64,000 nucleotides of DNA from assembly GCF_030908245.1 (NCBI RefSeq), contig NZ_JAVFJJ010000015.1:20895-84894 (forward strand), given 5' to 3'. A program made the translations under genes and the position numbers. The stretch comes from Sinomonas sp. ASV322. Its GTDB lineage: Bacteria; Actinomycetota; Actinomycetes; Actinomycetales; Micrococcaceae. The notes beneath the pieces were generated by a model that did no database searches, was not told the origin of the DNA, and was given only the letters and a program-made list of their open reading frames with translations. Shown piece after piece: positions 56,272-64,000 of the stretch; position 1 is the first letter of the stretch, and each line of letters opens with the position of its first letter.

Positions 56272-57270
56272 ATGAGCCCCAACAAGAACCGCCATCGCGC
56301 TGCGACCGTTGCGGCGTCCGCTGCGGCCCTGACTGCAGCCATCGCGTCCCCCGCTGCCGCCGCTGCCGACACGCACACCGTCCGTCCCGGAGACACCCTG
56401 AGCGGAATCGCGGCGCGGCACGGCGTGGCGCTGAGCGAGCTGTTCCGACTCAATGGACTCGGCTGGACCTCGATCATCTATCCGGGCCAGCAGATCCGCC
56501 TCACCGGGGTCCCCGCCCCGGCGCCTTCGGGCTCGGTGAGCCTGCCCGTCGCGCCGGCTTCTGCCGCAGCAGCGTCGGGCCAGACCTATACGGTCAGGTC
56601 GGGCGACTCCCTGTGGGCCATCGCGCAGCGGACGAGGGTTCCGCTCACGTCGCTCTTCTCGCTCAACGGCCTCGGGCCGACGTCGATCATCTACCCGGGC
56701 CAGGTCCTGCAGCTCTCCGCGCCGGCGCCCGCGCCTGTGCTGGCTCCGGCGCCCGCCCCCGCCGCCCAGGCTCCCGCCCCGGCCGCGAAGCCGGCGACCC
56801 CGGCGCCGGCACCGGCTCCCGCCGCACACGCGCCCGCTCCGGCTCCGGCGCCCGCCGCGCCGGCCGCGCCGGCCCCGGAGACCTCGGCCCAGATCCAGTC
56901 GATGGTGCGGTCGACCGCGGCGAGCATGGGAGTCCCCGTGCCGCTGGCTCTCGCGATCGCCGCGCAGGAGTCCGGATTCCGGCAGAACGTGACCTCGCCC
57001 GCGGGCGCCATCGGCGTCATGCAGATCATGCCCGCCAACGCGAGCTGGGTCTCAGGCCTTGCGGGCCGGCAGCTCGATCTGCACAAGACGCAGGACAACA
57101 TCACGGCCGGCGTCGCAATGCTTCGGTGGCTCCTGCGCCAGGCGCCGACCCAGGACATCGCGATCGCGGGGTACTACCAGGGCCTCTACGGCGTGCAGGC
57201 CTACGGAATGTACTCGGACACGAAGGCCTATCTCGCGCAGGTCAAGTCGCGGATGGCAACGTTCTCGTAG
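56272..57270 (+). CDS. Secreted LysM lytic transglycosylase (SLT domain)
   Basis: This 332-residue exported protein has a signal peptide ending AAAA, two LysM domains (about 35-80 and 103-150) that bind peptidoglycan, a long Pro/Ala linker, and a C-terminal SLT goose-lysozyme domain with catalytic Glu in AAQESGF and GVMQIMP. It cleaves glycan strands. ATG 56272 is leaderless-like (TAGAGT upstream). Confidence 0.93.
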   Translation: MSPNKNRHRAATVAASAAALTAAIASPAAAAADTHTVRPGDTLSGIAARHGVALSELFRLNGLGWTSIIYPGQQIRLTGVPAPAPSGSVSLPVAPASAAAASGQTYTVRSGDSLWAIAQRTRVPLTSLFSLNGLGPTSIIYPGQVLQLSAPAPAPVLAPAPAPAAQAPAPAAKPATPAPAPAPAAHAPAPAPAPAAPAAPAPETSAQIQSMVRSTAASMGVPVPLALAIAAQESGFRQNVTSPAGAIGVMQIMPANASWVSGLAGRQLDLHKTQDNITAGVAMLRWLLRQAPTQDIAIAGYYQGLYGVQAYGMYSDTKAYLAQVKSRMATFS

Positions 57271-57346
57271 CGTCGATCGGACGTCCGGGCCCTCGCCCGC
57301 GTTCGGGTAGTCTGAGAGTCCCTGACGAGTCCCCTGTGAGCTTCGC

Positions 57347-57610
57347 GTGACCATGCACATCGAATCGCCGACCCTGTCGCCGCGCCGCCGTGCGATCGCC
57401 GGCCTGCTCGGCATCTACCTGGGTGCCTTCGGCGTGCACCGGTTCTATCTCGGGTACACGGCGATCGGCGTGATCCAGGTGATCACCGCGCTCGCTCTTG
57501 CGAAGACGACGTACGGGACGATCTTCCTGTGGGGCATGATCGAGGGCATCCTCATCGTCCTGGGCGCGCGGCCGTTCCGCACCGACGCCGCGGGCCGCGA
57601 ACTCCGCTGA
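57347..57610 (+). CDS. TM2 domain protein
   Basis: This 87-residue protein has two helices joined by a short loop with the TM2 motif (GLLGIYLGAFGVHRFYLGYTAIG, in part). Function unknown. GTG 57347 or ATG 57353. Confidence 0.85.
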   Translation: MTMHIESPTLSPRRRAIAGLLGIYLGAFGVHRFYLGYTAIGVIQVITALALAKTTYGTIFLWGMIEGILIVLGARPFRTDAAGRELR

Positions 57611-57642
57611 CCGGCGGACGGGCGAGTCACTTTTCGCAGAAG

Positions 57643-57724
57643 TCGGGCTCTTGCCCGACCGGCAGTCCCCTTACCGGTCGCGAAGTTACCTTGAGGAGGA
57701 CTTCGCGACCAATAAGGGGACTGC
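57643..57724. repeat. Composite hairpin element between convergent genes
   Basis: GTCGGGC-TCTT-GCCCGAC (57643-57660) is followed by 25-bp arms at 57662-57686 and 57700-57724 with two mismatches and a 13-nt loop (core GTCGCGAAGT / ACTTCGCGAC). It could end both the TM2 and the opposite gene, but its size suggests an intergenic repeat element. Confidence 0.85.
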
Positions 57725-57777
57725 TGAGTGCGACAAGGGGACTTCCCGACGCCGTCATCCGCCCACGGCCCGGGCGA

Positions 57778-58620
57778 CTACCGCCAGAGGGGATTCTGGT
57801 CGGTCCAGCCGATCGGGATCCCGAGCCGCTCGACGGTGCGCGGCGTCGACGTCTCGGCCGTCCCGACGACCGCGAGGGCGTTGACTACGAGGTGCGTCTG
57901 CGCCGCCGCGACCCAGGAGGCGGTGTCGGAGTGCTTCGAGCGCGCGTCGACCACGAGCCATGCCTGGTCGGCCTGGAGCCGCTCAGCGGCGGACGCGTTC
58001 GCGGCAGTCGAGCCGGGCCGCCCGAGGCCGAAGGCCACGACGATAGGCCTTCCGTTGACGGCGCCCTCTTCCCGGGCGGCGGCGGCCTGCCGTCGGTTCC
58101 CGATCGACGCGACCCCGTACGCCTCAAGCAGTCCTGCGGTGCGCAGCTCACCGTGGATCGCCTCCGCGAGGGCCATCGCGGGGCCGAGCGCCGCGTCGTG
58201 CGGGGCCGCCACGAGGATGAGCGTTCCGGGCGCCGCAAGGGGGGCGGGTTCGCCCCGGTCTTCCACGACAACGGGAGCTCCGAGATGCTGCAGCATCGCT
58301 GCGAAGTCCTCGGCGGCCACCTGTGGCCCGAGTTCGGGCAGGGTGTCCGGCCCTTCCTGGGGCTCGGCCGTCCGGAAGATGGTTTCGAGCCCCATCTCCT
58401 GGGCGATCTTGAGCGACCATTCCCCGGGCTCGCTCGGATCGGGCACGACCACGAGCCCTTCGTAGCGATCACCCCGGATGAGGGCCCAGAGGTTCCGCGA
58501 GCCGATCTTCCGCGCGCTGACGAGCCAGGCGCTGGGCCCGTAGGCCTCGGCTTTGGCCTTGAGTTCGTCGAAGGAGCGGGCCCGCAGCGTTGACGCGATC
58601 GGCACGCGAATCACCCCCAT
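57778..58620 (-). CDS. Hypothetical protein, 280 aa
   Basis: This soluble protein has no membrane segment. It is built of alternating beta/alpha-like stretches (DELKAKAEAYGPSAWLVSARKIGS, in part; ATLILVAAPHD-like) and has the look of a Rossmann-type fold without a clear nucleotide motif. ATG 58620 is chosen over 58653. No operon partner. I do not recognise it. Confidence 0.6.
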   Translation of the reverse strand: MGVIRVPIASTLRARSFDELKAKAEAYGPSAWLVSARKIGSRNLWALIRGDRYEGLVVVPDPSEPGEWSLKIAQEMGLETIFRTAEPQEGPDTLPELGPQVAAEDFAAMLQHLGAPVVVEDRGEPAPLAAPGTLILVAAPHDAALGPAMALAEAIHGELRTAGLLEAYGVASIGNRRQAAAAREEGAVNGRPIVVAFGLGRPGSTAANASAAERLQADQAWLVVDARSKHSDTASWVAAAQTHLVVNALAVVGTAETSTPRTVERLGIPIGWTDQNPLWR

Positions 58621-58793
58621 GGTGAACGTCGAGGTTGGCCCGGCCGTCCGCACGATTGCCTATCCGGCCAGTCCCGCGTCAACCTCAGCGAAACCGCGGA
58701 CCTTTCGGAAGACTACCAAGCCGGTAGCCCCATCGGGGCTCGGCGCGAGCGGCGATTGTGACGGAAACAGGACGGTCGAGCGACGCTCAGCCC

Positions 58794-59339
58794 CTAGCTC
58801 GCAGCCTTCCGCTCGCGGTAGGCGCGGACGTGGGCGCGGTTCGCGCAGTTGCCCGTGTCGCAATAGCGCTTCGAGCGGTTCTTCGAGAGGTCGATGAGGA
58901 CGGCGTTGCAGTCGTCCGCGGCGCAGAGGCGCAGCCTGTCGAGTTCCTTCGAGCGGATGACGTCGACGAACGCCATTGCTGCCTCGGTTCCCATGCGCAC
59001 CGAGAGGGGAGCCTCGGGGGTGGTCGCGTGCAGATGCCAGTCCCAATAGTCATGCTTGACGAGCTGGGGGAGCGCGCGCGATTCGCGGAGGATGCCGTTG
59101 ACGAGCGCGACGGCGTCATCCTCCGAGGCGTCCCACAGCGTCCGGAGCTGGGACCGCAGCGCGCGCACGGAGGCGAGCTCGTCGTCGTCGTGCGTCCTCG
59201 AGCCGGTGAACTCTTCCTGCTCGAGGAAGCGATCCAGATCGCCCGGAGCCCGCAGATGCTCGACGCCCTCGGAATCGAGGGTGTTGACGAGATTCACGGC
59301 CGTTCGCAGCGCGACTTCCGTGTCATAGGCGAACAACAC
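58794..59339 (-). CDS. CGNR zinc finger (ABATE domain) regulator
   Basis: This 181-residue protein has an N-terminal stress/ABATE-like region and a C-terminal CGNR zinc finger: CAADDC then CDTGNCANRAH. GTG 59339 has AGGAG 5 nt upstream. It is divergent from an EamA exporter, a common pairing for this family, so it likely regulates it. Confidence 0.92.
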   Translation of the reverse strand: MLFAYDTEVALRTAVNLVNTLDSEGVEHLRAPGDLDRFLEQEEFTGSRTHDDDELASVRALRSQLRTLWDASEDDAVALVNGILRESRALPQLVKHDYWDWHLHATTPEAPLSVRMGTEAAMAFVDVIRSKELDRLRLCAADDCNAVLIDLSKNRSKRYCDTGNCANRAHVRAYRERKAAS

Positions 59340-59448
59340 TTTGACTCCTGACTCGTCGGAGGCTTACTGTCATTACCATACACTCGCTTTGGTCCTGACA
59401 CGCGGCTGGTCCGCGGTTCCGTGCAGGCCACCACCCTAGGAGGTGTCC

Positions 59449-60417
59449 GTGCCGCCCGCGAACCGCTCGACGTCCGGCCTCGTCTACGCGCTGCTTTCCG
59501 CCGCAACCTTCGGCATCAGCGGTCCGCTGGGGAAGTCGCTCCTCGAAGCGGGGTGGAGCCCGGGGGCCGCGGTGGGCACGCGCATCGGCCTCGCGGCACT
59601 CGTCATGCTGGTTCCGACGCTCCTCGTGATGCGCGGCCACTGGGCTCGGCTGCGGGGCGGCCTCGGGATCATGGCGGGCTACGGCGTCGTCGCCGTCGCC
59701 CTGTGCCAGTTCTGCTACTTCAACGCGGTCGCTCGCATGAGCCCGCCCGTCGCCCTCATGCTCGAGTACCTCGCGCCGATCATCATCGTCGGCTGGATCT
59801 GGCTGCGCACCCGCCGCCGCCCGGGGCTCCTCACGATCGGCGGAACCGTCGTCGCGATGGCCGGCCTCGTCCTCGTCCTCAACCTGTTCAGCGCGACGCG
59901 CGTCGATCCGATCGGCGTCCTCTGGGGCTTCGGCGCCGCGGCGTGCCTCGCCGTGTACTTCGTGCTCTCGGTCAAGGCCGACGGCGTCCTGCCGCCGTTC
60001 GCCGTCGTCGGCGGCGGCATGGTGTTCGGCGCGGCGGCCATTGGCGCCCTCGCGCTCGTCGGGGTCCTACCCCTCGCTGCGACGTTCGGCACGGTTCACC
60101 TCGCGGGCGCAGAGCTCAGCTGGGTCGTGCCCGTCCTCGGCATCACGCTTATCGCGGCCGTCGCCGCCTATTCGCTCGGGATTGTCGGGACGCAGCGCCT
60201 CGGCTCGAAGGTCGCGAGCTTCGTCTCGCTCACGGAGGTCCTGTTCTCGGTCCTCGCGTCGTGGCTCATGATCGGGGACGTGCCCGCTCCCATCCAGGCC
60301 CTCGGCGGCGTGCTCATCGTCGCGGGCGTCGTGCTGGTGCGCGTCGACGAGCTGCGCTCGCCGGTCCCCGAGAAGGTCGTCGAAGAGGCGTCGCCGGAGC
60401 CCCTCCCGGCGTCCTAA
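59449..60417 (+). CDS. EamA family (RhtA-like) exporter
   Basis: This 322-residue protein has ten helices in two EamA repeats (YALLSAATFGISGPLGK at the start). It is likely an amino-acid or metabolite exporter; the substrate is unknown. GTG 59449 lies 5 nt after AGGAGG, which rules out GTG 59443. Divergent from the CGNR gene. Confidence 0.9.
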   Translation: MPPANRSTSGLVYALLSAATFGISGPLGKSLLEAGWSPGAAVGTRIGLAALVMLVPTLLVMRGHWARLRGGLGIMAGYGVVAVALCQFCYFNAVARMSPPVALMLEYLAPIIIVGWIWLRTRRRPGLLTIGGTVVAMAGLVLVLNLFSATRVDPIGVLWGFGAAACLAVYFVLSVKADGVLPPFAVVGGGMVFGAAAIGALALVGVLPLAATFGTVHLAGAELSWVVPVLGITLIAAVAAYSLGIVGTQRLGSKVASFVSLTEVLFSVLASWLMIGDVPAPIQALGGVLIVAGVVLVRVDELRSPVPEKVVEEASPEPLPAS

Positions 60418-60421
60418 CCCC

Positions 60422-60481
60422 ATCGACTGCTCCATAACTGTCGTTATGGGCGCCCAAAACGACAGTTACGGAGCAGTCGAT
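60422..60481. repeat. Palindromic repeat element, copy 2
   Basis: 24-bp arms 60422-60445 and 60458-60481 with one mismatch and loop ATGGGCGCCCAA, itself nearly palindromic. Same family as 14901-14960. Lies between convergent EamA and copA genes. Confidence 0.92.
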
Positions 60482-60504
60482 GCTCGCTAGCGGTCAATGC
60501 GGGC

Positions 60505-62796
60505 TCAGCGGCCGAAGCGCGTGAGCCGCAGCGAGTTCAGGACCACGAGCACCGAGCTGGCGGCCATCGCCGCGCCGCCGATCATGGGATTCAGCAGCCC
60601 GAGCGCCGCGATCGGGATCCCGATCGTGTTGTACGCGAAAGCCCAGAACAGATTCGCCTTGATCGTGCGAAGCGTTGCGCGGGAGAGCTCGATGGCCTGG
60701 GCGACGTGCGCGAGGTCCTCGCCCATGACCGTGAGCTCCGCGGCCTCCCGCGCGACATCCGTGCCCGAGCCCATCGCGACGCCAAGGTCTGCCTGCGCGA
60801 GGGCTGCGGCGTCGTTCACGCCGTCCCCGGCCATCGCGACCGTCGCCCCTTCGGCCTGGAGCCGCCGCACGGCGTCGACCTTCCCTTCAGGCGTCACCCC
60901 GGCGTGCACGTCCGACGGCGCGATCCCGACTTCCGCGGCGACGCGCGCCGCGACCGCCGCGTTGTCTCCCGTGACGAGGAGCGGCCGGAGCCCGAGGGCG
61001 CGGAGGCGTTCGACCGCGGCGCGCGAGCCTGGCTTGACGGTGTCCGTCAGGCTGGTGGACCCGGCCGCAGACCCGTCGACGGCGACCCACACCGCCGTCG
61101 CGCCGGCCTCCTCGCGCGCCTCGAACTGCCCGCGCAGCCCTGCGGGAAGACCGATGCCGTTCTCGCGCAGCCACGTTTCGCGCCCCACGACAACCGTCCG
61201 CCCCTCGACGCGGCCCACAACTCCGCCGCCCGGCGCCGAGCGGAACCCCTCGACGCCCGGCAGACGGCCGCCGTCGTCGGCTCCCGCCCCGGACCGGATT
61301 CCGGTCCCAGGCTGGATTCCCGTCCCGGACCGGATTTCTGTCCCAGCGCGGACTGCCTCCTCGGCGGCGGAAGCGATCGCCCGGGCCAGCGGGTGCTCGC
61401 TCGCGGACTCGACGGCGCCGGCAAGCCGCAGGAGTTCGCGGGCATCGCGGCCCGGCGCGGCATCGACGGCGTCGACGGAGAGTCTGCCGGTCGTGACCGT
61501 TCCGGTCTTGTCGAGCACGATCGCGGTGATCTTGCGCGTGTCCTCGAGGGCCTGAGGGCCCCGGATGAGGATGCCGAGCTGGGCTCCGCGGCCCGTCCCC
61601 GCGAGGAGCCCAACCGGGGTGGCGAGTCCGAGGGCGCACGGGCACGCGATGACGAGCACGGAGACGGCGGCGGCGACCGCGGACTGGAGTCCGCCGCCGA
61701 GCGCGAGCCACGCCCCGAAGGTGATGATCGCGACCCCGAGGACCACGGGGACGAAAACCGCGCTGATACGGTCTGCGAGACGCGCGATCGGAGCCTTCGA
61801 GGTCTGGGCCTCGGAGACGAGGCGCCCCATGGCGGCGAGCGTCGTCTCGGCGCCGACGCGCGTGGCCTCGACGATGAGCCGACCCGAGGCGTTGACGGTC
61901 GCGCCGGTCACGGCGTCCCCAGGCCCGACCTCGACGGGCACCGATTCGCCCGTGAGGAGCGAGGTGTCGACGGCGGAGAGCCCGTCGACGACCACGCCGT
62001 CGGCCGCGATCTTCTCGCCGGGGCGCACGACGAAGACGTCGCCGCGCTCGAGGCGGTCAGCGGGAATGCGGTATTCGACGCCGTCCGCCAGGAGCGTCGC
62101 GTCCTTGGCCCCGAGGTCGAGGAGGGCGCGCAGGGCGCTCCCCGCGCGGGACTTGGCCCGTGCCTCGAGGAAGCGGCCGAGCAGCAGGAACGTCGCGACG
62201 ACGGCCGAAACCTCGAAGTAGAGCGCGCCCATGTCCATGCCGTGCGCGGTCATGTCGGGGTGGGTGAGCAGCTGCGCGGCCGAATAGGCGTACGCGGCGA
62301 TGATGCCGAGTGAGACGAGCGTGTCCATCGTCGAGGACCCGTGCCGCGCGTTGATCGCCGCGGCGCGGTGGAACGGCCATGCCGACCACGTCACGACGGG
62401 GAGCGCGAGGACCGCGACCCACCAGCCCCAATTCGCGAACTGGAAGAGCGGCACCATCGAGATGAGGAACACGGGCACTGTGAGCACTGCTGCGACGACG
62501 AGGCGGGGCAGGAGCTCCGCTCCCGGCGCGCGGTCGCCGTGGTCCGCGGGCCCTGCCGTGGCGCGTCCCTTGAGCGTCGCGCTGTAGCCGGCCGCGGCCA
62601 CGCGGTCGAGGAGCTCTTGGTCGGTGACGCCGGCGGGCGCGAGCACGCGCGCGGATTCGAGCGGGAGGTTGACCGTGGCCTGCACGCCGTCGATCGCGCC
62701 GAGCTTGCGTTCGACGCGGTTGACGCACGACGCGCATGTCATGCCCTGGATATCGAGCTCGACGACGCGGGCGACGTCATAGATCGGCGTGGACAT
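60505..62796 (-). CDS. copA: Copper-translocating P1B-type ATPase
   Basis: This 763-residue pump has an N-terminal HMA domain (GMTCASC, residues 19-25), eight helices, the metal-binding CPC in [14 protein letters not shown] phosphorylation loop and [10 protein letters not shown]. It exports Cu(I). It is last in csoR-copZ-copA, with 77 bp to the chaperone. Confidence 0.95.
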   Translation of the reverse strand: MSTPIYDVARVVELDIQGMTCASCVNRVERKLGAIDGVQATVNLPLESARVLAPAGVTDQELLDRVAAAGYSATLKGRATAGPADHGDRAPGAELLPRLVVAAVLTVPVFLISMVPLFQFANWGWWVAVLALPVVTWSAWPFHRAAAINARHGSSTMDTLVSLGIIAAYAYSAAQLLTHPDMTAHGMDMGALYFEVSAVVATFLLLGRFLEARAKSRAGSALRALLDLGAKDATLLADGVEYRIPADRLERGDVFVVRPGEKIAADGVVVDGLSAVDTSLLTGESVPVEVGPGDAVTGATVNASGRLIVEATRVGAETTLAAMGRLVSEAQTSKAPIARLADRISAVFVPVVLGVAIITFGAWLALGGGLQSAVAAAVSVLVIACPCALGLATPVGLLAGTGRGAQLGILIRGPQALEDTRKITAIVLDKTGTVTTGRLSVDAVDAAPGRDARELLRLAGAVESASEHPLARAIASAAEEAVRAGTEIRSGTGIQPGTGIRSGAGADDGGRLPGVEGFRSAPGGGVVGRVEGRTVVVGRETWLRENGIGLPAGLRGQFEAREEAGATAVWVAVDGSAAGSTSLTDTVKPGSRAAVERLRALGLRPLLVTGDNAAVAARVAAEVGIAPSDVHAGVTPEGKVDAVRRLQAEGATVAMAGDGVNDAAALAQADLGVAMGSGTDVAREAAELTVMGEDLAHVAQAIELSRATLRTIKANLFWAFAYNTIGIPIAALGLLNPMIGGAAMAASSVLVVLNSLRLTRFGR

Positions 62797-62873
62797 GGTC
62801 AGCCTTTCTCTCTTCTTCGATCCCGCGACGGCGGGTTCGGCGGCCGATAGTTCGGCCTGCCGCAGCGCGACCG

Positions 62874-63104
62874 TCAGGCGTTGTTGTCGACGACGAGGTA
62901 GCCGGCCTCGGCGATGGCCTCGCTGATGGCCTCGTGCTTGAGGCGGCGGTTCGAGTTGATCGTGACCTCGGAGATCCCGCCCGCGTTGAGGTCCACGGCG
63001 ACGCCGTCGACGCCCTCGAGCGCCTCGAGCTCTTCGGTGACGGAGTCGACGCAGTGGTGGCAGGTCATGCCGTCGACGTGAACGGTGGTGCTGAAGTTCG
63101 TCAT
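62874..63104 (-). CDS. copZ: Copper chaperone CopZ
   Basis: This 76-residue HMA domain protein has the metal site GMTCHHC. It delivers Cu(I) to CopA. Follows csoR by 55 bp. Confidence 0.95.
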   Translation of the reverse strand: MTNFSTTVHVDGMTCHHCVDSVTEELEALEGVDGVAVDLNAGGISEVTINSNRRLKHEAISEAIAEAGYLVVDNNA

Positions 63105-63159
63105 GATGGCTCCTTCATGGGATGGGTTGTTCTGGCTGGCGGGAATCGGCCCGCACGGG

Positions 63160-63492
63160 TCAGCGCAGGAGGCGGCCGATCGCGTCCGAGGCCTCCTTGA
63201 CCTTCGTGTCGATGCCTTCGGCCCGCAGGGCGGGATCGGGTTCGCTCGCCGCGCCGACGACGCAATGCCCGATGTGTTCCTCGAGCAGCCCGAGGCTCAC
63301 GGCGTGCAGGGCCTTCGTGACGGCAGACACCTGCGTGAGGATGTCGATGCAGTACTTGTCTTCGTCGACCATGCGCGCGATTCCGCGGACCTGGCCTTCG
63401 ATGCGCTTGAGACGACGCAGGTAGGCGGCCTTGTTCGAGGTGTAGCCGTGGACCGTTGCGTCGCTGGTTGGAGGTGCTTCGGCCGTTTCCAT
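63160..63492 (-). CDS. csoR: Copper-sensing repressor CsoR
   Basis: This 110-residue CsoR/RcnR repressor keeps the Cys-His-Cys copper site: Cys in KYCIDIL, His in ALHAV and Cys in IGHCVV. Copper binding releases it from the operators at 63504-63543, de-repressing csoR-copZ-copA. Divergent transcription toward the rRNA operon is not evident. Confidence 0.95.
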   Translation of the reverse strand: METAEAPPTSDATVHGYTSNKAAYLRRLKRIEGQVRGIARMVDEDKYCIDILTQVSAVTKALHAVSLGLLEEHIGHCVVGAASEPDPALRAEGIDTKVKEASDAIGRLLR

Positions 63493-63503
63493 GCCCCGAA
63501 CCT

Positions 63504-63543
63504 ATACCCCGGCGGGGTATGCGTCAAGTACCCCCAGGGGGTA
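63504..63543. promoter_or_regulatory. Two CsoR-type operators
   Basis: ATACCCCGGCGGGGTAT (63504-63520) and TACCCCCAGGGGGTA (63529-63543) match the CsoR-type pattern TACCCC-GGGGTA. The first overlaps TATAGG, the likely -10 of csoR on the minus strand. Confidence 0.85.
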
Positions 63544-63544
63544 T

Positions 63545-64000
63545 GCCACGCCGTGCGCTCCGACGGCAGCGAACGACGACGGCGCGGCGCACCGTGCGCT
63601 GTGGCGGACCCCACACCCCGCGGATTTGCCGGTGCCAGCGGGGGCCGGTAATGTATTCCGAGTCGCCAGCGGAGAGCGCGGACAGCGCGAGACCGCGGCG
63701 GCCAACCCCACCTCAACCAGAACGGCAGTCATGCTGCCTGCTCTGCGGCGGGGAATCGAGCTATTGCCGAGCATTTGAATCCCGAAAGGGAATTTGAGGC
63801 CGAGGCGAGAAGCTGGTAGGGTTGAGAAGTTGCTTCGGGGAGATATGCCGGGTTTTGCCTGGTGGATGCACTCGGGGGGCTTGTTGTTTGAGAACTCAAT
63901 AGTGTGCCATGTTCGATCGATGCCATTTTTTTGATGGCCGATTGTTGCTGTCCTGATGCACCCCCGTGTGTTGGGATGGTTTTTTTCGGCTGGGATCGGA
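63545..64000 (+). promoter_or_regulatory. rRNA operon promoter and 16S leader
   Basis: TTGAGG (63794-63799), 17 nt, TAGGGT (63817-63822) is a likely promoter. The leader contains the actinobacterial antitermination/processing sequence TTGTTTGAGAACTCAATAG (63880-63898). 16S rRNA begins past the right edge. 63545-63780 holds no gene; a small hairpin AATCCC-GAAA-GGGATT-like lies at about 63778-63794. Confidence 0.85.

Noticed and set aside
63545..63800. tRNA gene before the rRNA operon
   Set aside because: No cloverleaf or T-loop GGTTCGA-like sequence found.

Overview
The window reads as origin-proximal chromosome of a high-GC actinobacterium. Gene content and order point to the Micrococcaceae (Arthrobacter/Sinomonas-like): mutT/pcnA, murJ and trxB-trxA; hrpB, a class A PBP and a GT87 glycosyltransferase; rpsF-ssb-rpsR-rplI-dnaB. 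The sequence just before the right edge has the actinobacterial 16S leader signature (TTGTTTGAGAACTCAATAG, 63880-63898). Many genes look leaderless, with a TANNNT -10 about 6-8 nt before ATG/GTG. Genus is inference; no rRNA body lies inside the window.

Layout. 1-3758 holds no convincing gene but has a perfect parS palindrome, two more parS sites, a small cluster of DnaA boxes and a degenerate tandem-repeat block: an origin/centromere landscape. 3759-9459 (minus) carries trxA, trxB (behind a SigR/SigH-type promoter), a pseudokinase/discoidin-like membrane protein, the lipid II flippase MurJ and a Nudix hydrolase. 9569-24593 has pcnA/cca, a histidine phosphatase, two small ORFs, a secreted trypsin-like protease, a GT87 membrane glycosyltransferase, the HrpB helicase, two penicillin-binding proteins, an MFS transporter and a secreted S53 peptidase. 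24727-26788 is a copper locus (CopC, YcnI, a His-containing membrane protein). 26925-31053 is a MacAB-type efflux operon with an extra Gly-rich membrane protein. 31224-35185 is an ABC exporter with its own NarL-type two-component system. 35297 is a Fic protein behind two 41-bp repeats. 36797-39518 has a glutamine amidotransferase, an M18 aminopeptidase and a DUF1345 protein.

39824-41567 is rpsF-ssb-rpsR-rplI behind a leader that could mask the Shine-Dalgarno. Then come an FMN reductase, a membrane dipeptidase, an L7/L12-domain membrane protein and dnaB, which carries a 427-residue intein and sits behind DnaA-box-like sites. 47837-53626 is regulatory and efflux: an ECF41 sigma factor with a divergent NAD(P)-binding target, a TetR/MGT glycosyltransferase pair and a TetR/DHA2 efflux pair. 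53719-60417 has a MATE transporter, small membrane proteins, a LysM lytic transglycosylase, a TM2 protein, an unknown protein, and a divergent CGNR regulator/EamA exporter pair. 60505-63492 is csoR-copZ-copA with two CsoR-type operators. 63545-64000 is the promoter and leader of an rRNA operon.

Functional themes: chromosome replication and segregation near the origin (parS, DnaA boxes, ssb, dnaB), cell-wall synthesis (MurJ, two PBPs, transglycosylase, dipeptidase), copper homeostasis in two loci, and several efflux systems each with a dedicated local regulator. Palindromic elements recur between genes; one copy at 14901-14960 supplies the stop codon of one gene and the apparent start codon of the next.
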